This document shows, piece by piece, positions 60,306 to 64,000 of a DNA stretch of 64,000 nt. The stretch lies in the NCBI RefSeq assembly GCF_000379685.1, contig NZ_KB903252.1:250953-314952 (forward strand). Direction: 5' to 3'. This DNA comes from Catelliglobosispora koreensis DSM 44566. Lineage in GTDB: Bacteria > Actinomycetota > Actinomycetes > Mycobacteriales > Micromonosporaceae. The position numbers were made by a program, and so were the translations under genes. Position 1 is the first letter of the stretch; each line of letters begins with the position of its first letter. Below the pieces are notes generated by a model. The model made no database searches, was not told the DNA's origin, and was given only the letters and a program-made list of their open reading frames with translations.

Positions 60306-61448
60306 GTGACTGCACCCGTACTGCTTCTGCTGGGCCGCGGTAAAGACGCTGGCTCAGAGCGCGGCGTCGACTGTCCGGGCGAACTGCCCGCGGCCAGCGA
60401 CCCTGATCTGGTTGAGCGAGCCAAAGCGGCCAAGGCCGCGCTCGGCGACCGGGTTTTCGTGCTTGGCCACCACTACCAGCGCGATGAGGTCATCCAGTTC
60501 GCCGACGTTACTGGCGACTCGTTCAAGCTCGCCAAAGAAGCGGCTGCCCGCCCCGACGCGGAGTTCATCGTCTTCTGCGGCGTTCACTTCATGGCCGAGT
60601 CGGCCGACATCCTGACCAGTGAGGCGCAGCAGGTCGTGCTGCCCGACCTCGCGGCTGGCTGCTCGATGGCTGACATGGCTGTGCTGTCGCAAGTGGAGCA
60701 AGCCTGGGATGTGCTCGAAGACCTTGGGATAGCTCAGAACACCGTCCCGGTCACCTACATGAACTCCAGCGCCGACATCAAAGGTTTCGTCGGGCGCAAC
60801 AAGGGTGTCGTGTGCACCTCGTCAAATGCCAAGCGTGCGCTCACGTGGGCGTTTGAGCAGGGCGAGAAGGTTCTGTTCCTGCCTGACCAGCACCTCGGGC
60901 GCAATACGGCCGTGCTGGAGATGGGCTTCACCCTCGAGGACTGTGTGCTCTATGACCCGCACAAACCGCAGGGCGGGCTGACCGACGAGCAGCTGCGCAA
61001 CGCCAAGGTGATCCTGTGGCGCGGGCACTGCTCCGTGCACGGGCGGTTCACGCTGGAGTGCGTCAACGACGTCCGCGAGAAGGTCCCGGGCGTTAACGTG
61101 CTCGTCCACCCGGAGTGCCGCCACGAAGTGGTGACCGCTGCCGATTACGTGGGCTCAACGGAGTACATCATCAAAAAGCTTGAGGCGGCGGAGCCTGGCT
61201 CGAAATGGGCCATTGGCACGGAGCTCAACCTGGTGCGGCGCTTGGCCAATGAGCACGCGGACAAGCAGGTCATGTTCCTGGACAAGACGGTCTGTTACTG
61301 CTCGACGATGAACCGCATCGACCTGCCTCACCTCGTGTGGGCGCTCGAGGAACTCGTCGCCGGCCGCGTGCCGAATGTGATCACGGTCGACCGCGACACC
61401 GCGCACTACGCGAAGGTCGCTTTGGACCAAATGCTCGCGCTTCCGTAA
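60306..61448 (+). CDS. nadA: Quinolinate synthase A
   Basis: 380 residues. Condenses iminoaspartate with dihydroxyacetone phosphate to quinolinate in NAD synthesis, with a 4Fe-4S cluster. Cys-bearing motifs: FCGVHFMAESADIL near 98-111, DLAAGCSMADM near 119-129, VHPECRHEVV near 262 and KTVCYCSTMNRIDL near 328-341; the HHYQRDEV loop lies near 57. GTG 60306 gives an ordinary N-terminus; a longer reading adds residues from antisense of the glycerate kinase gene. Followed by a hairpin and then murA. nadB and nadC are not in the window. Confidence 0.95.
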   Translation: MTAPVLLLLGRGKDAGSERGVDCPGELPAASDPDLVERAKAAKAALGDRVFVLGHHYQRDEVIQFADVTGDSFKLAKEAAARPDAEFIVFCGVHFMAESADILTSEAQQVVLPDLAAGCSMADMAVLSQVEQAWDVLEDLGIAQNTVPVTYMNSSADIKGFVGRNKGVVCTSSNAKRALTWAFEQGEKVLFLPDQHLGRNTAVLEMGFTLEDCVLYDPHKPQGGLTDEQLRNAKVILWRGHCSVHGRFTLECVNDVREKVPGVNVLVHPECRHEVVTAADYVGSTEYIIKKLEAAEPGSKWAIGTELNLVRRLANEHADKQVMFLDKTVCYCSTMNRIDLPHLVWALEELVAGRVPNVITVDRDTAHYAKVALDQMLALP

Positions 61449-61469
61449 ACAAAAAATCACGCAGCGTTC

Positions 61470-61496
61470 GGGTGCCGTGTCTGATTTGCGGCACCC
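61470..61496 (+). terminator. Terminator after nadA
   Basis: 8-bp arms GGGTGCCG (61470-61477) and CGGCACCC (61489-61496), then ATGCTACTTTTTC with a T run. Confidence 0.7.
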
Positions 61497-61592
61497 ATGC
61501 TACTTTTTCATGCCGTACATCGCGGATCGCTTCACTCAGGGCTATGCTGCGACGGATTCATTCACGGTTCATCGCGCATCAGGAGGCAACGC

Positions 61593-62918
61593 ATGTCGGA
61601 CGTCCTCGTCGTCACGGGTGGGGCACCCTTGCAAGGCGAAGTGAAAGTCCGCGGCGCGAAAAACCTTGTCTCTAAAGCGATGGTGGCCACGCTCTTAGGC
61701 GAGACCACGAGCCGGATGTTCGACATTCCGCGCATTCGCGATGTCGAGGTCGTGCGCGGATTGCTCGAGCTGCATGGCGTCAAGGTCACCAACGGCACGA
61801 CCGACGGTGAGCTGGTGTTCGATCCGTCTAATGTGGAGCGGGCAGGCATCGACGAGATCAACGTGCACGCTGGCTCCAGCCGGATTCCGATCCTGCTGTG
61901 CGGCCCGCTGCTGCACCGTCTCGGGCACGCGTTCATTCCTGAGCTCGGTGGCTGCAACATCGGTGGCCGCCCGATCGACTTCCACCTTGAGGCGCTGCGC
62001 CGCTTCGGTGCCGTGGTCGAGAAAGCTCCCGAGGGACTGCACCTTTCCGCTCCGGATGGCTTGCACGGCATCAAGTTCGCGCTCGACTACCCGTCCGTGG
62101 GCGCGACCGAGCAGATCCTGCTCGCGGCGGTCCGCGCCAAGGGCGTGACCGAGCTGAGCAACGCCGCGGTTGAGCCGGAGATCCTGGACCTCATCGCCTT
62201 GCTGCAAAAGATGGGCGCGATCATCAAGGTCCACACCAACCGTGTGATCGAGATCGAAGGCGTACCCCGCCTTGGCGGCTTCACTCACCGGCCGATCCCC
62301 GACCGGATCGAGGCCGCGAGCTGGGCTTCAGCGGCGCTGGCCACCAAGGGCGACATCCTCGTGCGGGGTGCCCGCCAGGCCGACATGATGACATACCTCA
62401 ATGTCTTCCGCTCGATCGGTGGCGAGTTCGAGGTCGACGACGCTCCGGGCACGGGTGGCATCCGGTTCTGGCACCCGGGCGGTGACCTGCGCCCGGTCGC
62501 CTTGGAAACCGACGTGCACCCAGGCTTCATGACCGACTGGCAGCAGCCCCTCGTCGTCGCCCTATCGCAGGCCAACGGCTTGTCGGTCGTGCACGAGACG
62601 GTTTACGAGAAGCGGTTCGGCTACACCGCCGCCCTGAACCAGATGGGTGCCAACATCCAGGTCTTCCAGGACTGCCTCGGTGGCACACCTTGCCGCTTCG
62701 GGCGCATGGGCTTCCGTCACTCCGCCGTCATCGCCGGCCCGGCCAAGCTCCACGCGCACGACTTGACGATCCCCGACCTGCGCGCTGGCTTCAGCCACCT
62801 GATCGCCGCGCTCGCCGCCGAGGGAACGTCCCGTGTGCACGGCGTTGAGCTGATCAACCGTGGCTACGAGGACTTCGAGGCCAAGCTCACTGGCCTGGGT
62901 GCCAGAGTCTCCCGCTGA
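61593..62918 (+). CDS. murA: UDP-N-acetylglucosamine 1-carboxyvinyltransferase-like protein (MurA paralogue)
   Basis: 441 residues, EPSP-synthase fold. Transfers enolpyruvate from PEP to UDP-GlcNAc in peptidoglycan synthesis. GAKNLVSKAM near 21-30 holds the Lys-Asn pair; the catalytic-type C120 in ELGGCNIGGRPIDFH corresponds to Cys115 of E. coli MurA. The usual MRAS-type loop reads SSRIPILLCGPLL here, so substrate contacts differ. It is about 20 residues longer than E. coli MurA. Actinobacteria usually carry another murA near the ATP synthase genes, so this may be a second copy. AGGAGGC stands before ATG 61593. Confidence 0.88.
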   Translation: MSDVLVVTGGAPLQGEVKVRGAKNLVSKAMVATLLGETTSRMFDIPRIRDVEVVRGLLELHGVKVTNGTTDGELVFDPSNVERAGIDEINVHAGSSRIPILLCGPLLHRLGHAFIPELGGCNIGGRPIDFHLEALRRFGAVVEKAPEGLHLSAPDGLHGIKFALDYPSVGATEQILLAAVRAKGVTELSNAAVEPEILDLIALLQKMGAIIKVHTNRVIEIEGVPRLGGFTHRPIPDRIEAASWASAALATKGDILVRGARQADMMTYLNVFRSIGGEFEVDDAPGTGGIRFWHPGGDLRPVALETDVHPGFMTDWQQPLVVALSQANGLSVVHETVYEKRFGYTAALNQMGANIQVFQDCLGGTPCRFGRMGFRHSAVIAGPAKLHAHDLTIPDLRAGFSHLIAALAAEGTSRVHGVELINRGYEDFEAKLTGLGARVSR

Positions 62919-62936
62919 CCAGCTACCCTTGCTGCC

Positions 62937-63545
62937 GTGGCTTTGTTCTCCAAGAAATCCAGCGATACGCCGTCTTCTGAGCCGGACACCTCGGCCGAAG
63001 AGTCCCCGGTGGTCGAACACCGCGCGTACACACCTGGAAAAGGCAGGGCCACGCCGAAGCGCACGGTAGCGCAGCGCCGTAAGGCCGAGCCGCCGCCAAA
63101 GAACCGCAAAGAGGCCTTGGCCCGCATGCGCGCCAAGGAGAAGAACGAGCGCGCCGAGCGTCTGGCAGGCATGAAGTCCGGCGACGAGCGCTACTTCCTC
63201 CCGCGCGACAAAGGCCCCGAGCGTGCCATGGTCCGCGACATCATCGACTCCCGCCGCAACGCCGGCCCGGCCTTCTTCGCCGGCGCCTTCATCGTTCTGA
63301 TCATGACGATGGTCGGCGACCCGTACATCGCCGCCCTCGGCAACATCATCTGGCTCGCCCTCGCTGTAGCGATGATCGTCGACACGTTCTTCATCTGCCG
63401 CAAAATCAAGAAGATGATGCGCGAGCGGTTCCCGAAGAGCACCGAGCGCCTGGGCTCGCTTTACTTCTACGGCGGAATGCGCGCACTTTCCTTCCGCAAG
63501 CTCCGCATGCCCAAGCCCCGCGTCAACGTCGGCGACAAGATCTAA
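62937..63545 (+). CDS. DUF3043 membrane protein (Rv2206-like)
   Basis: 202 residues. A charged, disordered N-terminal half (about 1-105, with many Lys and Glu) precedes two membrane helices (about 112-128 and 133-152: FFAGAFIVLIMTMVG, ALGNIIWLALAVAMIVDTFFI read in parts) and a basic C-terminus with GGMRALSFRKLRMPKPRV. DUF3043 is conserved across actinobacteria, but its function is unknown. GTG 62937 has a TACCCT hexamer seven bases before it and no ribosome site. It closes the syntenic block. Confidence 0.9.
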   Translation: MALFSKKSSDTPSSEPDTSAEESPVVEHRAYTPGKGRATPKRTVAQRRKAEPPPKNRKEALARMRAKEKNERAERLAGMKSGDERYFLPRDKGPERAMVRDIIDSRRNAGPAFFAGAFIVLIMTMVGDPYIAALGNIIWLALAVAMIVDTFFICRKIKKMMRERFPKSTERLGSLYFYGGMRALSFRKLRMPKPRVNVGDKI

Positions 63546-63743
63546 ACCCATCATTTCGGACGCCGCACCTGGTTGCGGCCTTCCCGGCTGAGTAGCAGTT
63601 TTGGCGCCGCACGAGTTCGACAGCACGAAGCGCCATTTTTCCCGTGACGACGCTCGGGTCCGCGCCTCCCAGGCCCGCGACGCCCCGGCTCCCCTACGCT
63701 GCGTGCGGTCTGCTCGCGGGATGGCTGCGCGCGGAGACTTCAT

Positions 63744-63830
63744 CGTGATCCACAGCCATTTGCGTGATCCACAGCCTTGGAGACGTGATCAAACCGCCTG
63801 TCGATCACGTCTGGAGGGATGTGGATCACG
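63744..63830. repeat. Second copy of the dispersed palindrome with a preceding direct repeat
   Basis: CGTGATCCACAGCC occurs twice (63744-63757, 63763-63776). The second begins a palindrome with arms 63763-63790 and 63803-63830, matching at about 23 of 28 positions. It shares GATCCACA and GAGACGTGATC with the perfect palindrome at 12465-12526, so the element is a repeat family. The rest of 63546-63906 holds no gene that I can support. Confidence 0.8.
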
Positions 63831-63906
63831 GGAAGCGAGCGCGCAGCGGCGCAGGCGCACGGCAGGCCCGCTCAGTCAGCGCGCGGGGAGATCTTGCAGC
63901 CGAGGG

Positions 63907-64000
63907 CGCGGAAAGCGAGCGCGCAGCGCGGAAAGCGAGCGCGCAGCGCGGAAAGCGAGCGCGCAGCGCGGAAAGCGAGCGCGCAGCGCGGAAAGCGAGC
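63907..64000. repeat. 20-bp tandem repeat array, continuing past the window end
   Basis: The unit GCGCAGCGCGGAAAGCGAGC occurs as four exact copies (63921-63940, 63941-63960, 63961-63980, 63981-64000), with a partial copy from 63907. The array is cut by the window boundary. Confidence 0.9.

Noticed and set aside
62562..63743. Antisense open frame (393 codons) across murA and the DUF3043 gene
   Set aside because: Spans two real genes on the other strand and has no motif.
63744..64000. CRISPR array in the terminal repeats
   Set aside because: Units are contiguous 20-bp tandem copies with no unique spacers and no cas genes.

Overview
The window is 64 kb of high-GC DNA from an actinobacterium, most likely of the order Pseudonocardiales. 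The evidence is the GC-rich codon use, the many GTG starts, the actinobacterial cytochrome bcc-aa3 genes (ctaE-qcrCAB, ctaC-ctaF), the phosphatidylinositol mannosyltransferase PimB', RNase AS, a DUF3043 protein and an adenosine kinase of the mycobacterial type. From memory of the Mycobacterium tuberculosis Rv2179c-Rv2206 region, the backbone keeps the same order: RNase AS, PlsC acyltransferase, SRPBCC protein, FadD15-like ligase, PimB', exonuclease/GIY-YIG protein, CtaE-QcrCAB, CtaC/CtaF, adenosine kinase, HesB/IscA, glycerate kinase, DUF3043. Genus-specific genes are inserted between these landmarks. No tRNA, rRNA, CRISPR array, prophage or transposase was recognised.

Region 1 (1-12.3 kb): a phosphofructokinase with pyrophosphate-type residues (reading out of the window), RNase AS, a DUF1028 protein, a degenerate aminoglycoside-phosphotransferase-like protein, a Crp/Fnr regulator, a small protein with three WTSPTS(D/E)P repeats, a zinc-ribbon/cyclase/ATPase signalling protein, PlsC, a flavin monooxygenase with a nucleophile-less alpha/beta hydrolase, and an EEP-family hydrolase. 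A gene-free 0.5 kb stretch (12.3-12.8 kb) carries tandem repeats and a perfect 28-bp palindrome. Region 2 (12.8-31.6 kb): glucokinase operon, acyl-CoA ligase followed by a two-component system, HIT protein and PimB', M48 protease, multicopper oxidase, a frame-disrupted membrane-protein gene, hsp20-merR, a NYN-domain protein, a DEDDh/GIY-YIG nuclease, and a RelA/SpoT paralogue in an operon with a Nudix hydrolase and a nucleotidyltransferase.

Region 3 (31.6-43.8 kb) is accessory: alpha/beta hydrolases, a MarR-GNAT fusion with its own operator, Asp23, ArsR, an FMN oxidase, an FAD oxidase divergent from a TetR gene with two palindromic operators, a decayed aldo/keto reductase, and an MFS exporter/hydrolase pair opposite a LysR gene. 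Region 4 (43.8-53.0 kb) is respiratory: ctaE-qcrCAB and ctaC-ctaF, separated by a CtaG-like protein, a receiver-like protein, a GntR-ABC operon and a small Ser/Cys-rich peptide gene. Region 5 (53.0-64 kb): cysteine desulfurase-TusA, adenosine kinase, a xylose-type ABC importer, HesB/IscA, glycerate kinase, NadA, a MurA-like enzyme, DUF3043, then a repeat-rich tail with a second copy of the palindrome and a 20-bp tandem array running off the end.

One feature runs through the whole window. At least twelve genes have a -10 hexamer (TANNNT, or a one-base variant) exactly six bases before an ATG/GTG and no Shine-Dalgarno sequence. This is the signature of leaderless transcripts, and it decides several start codons used here.
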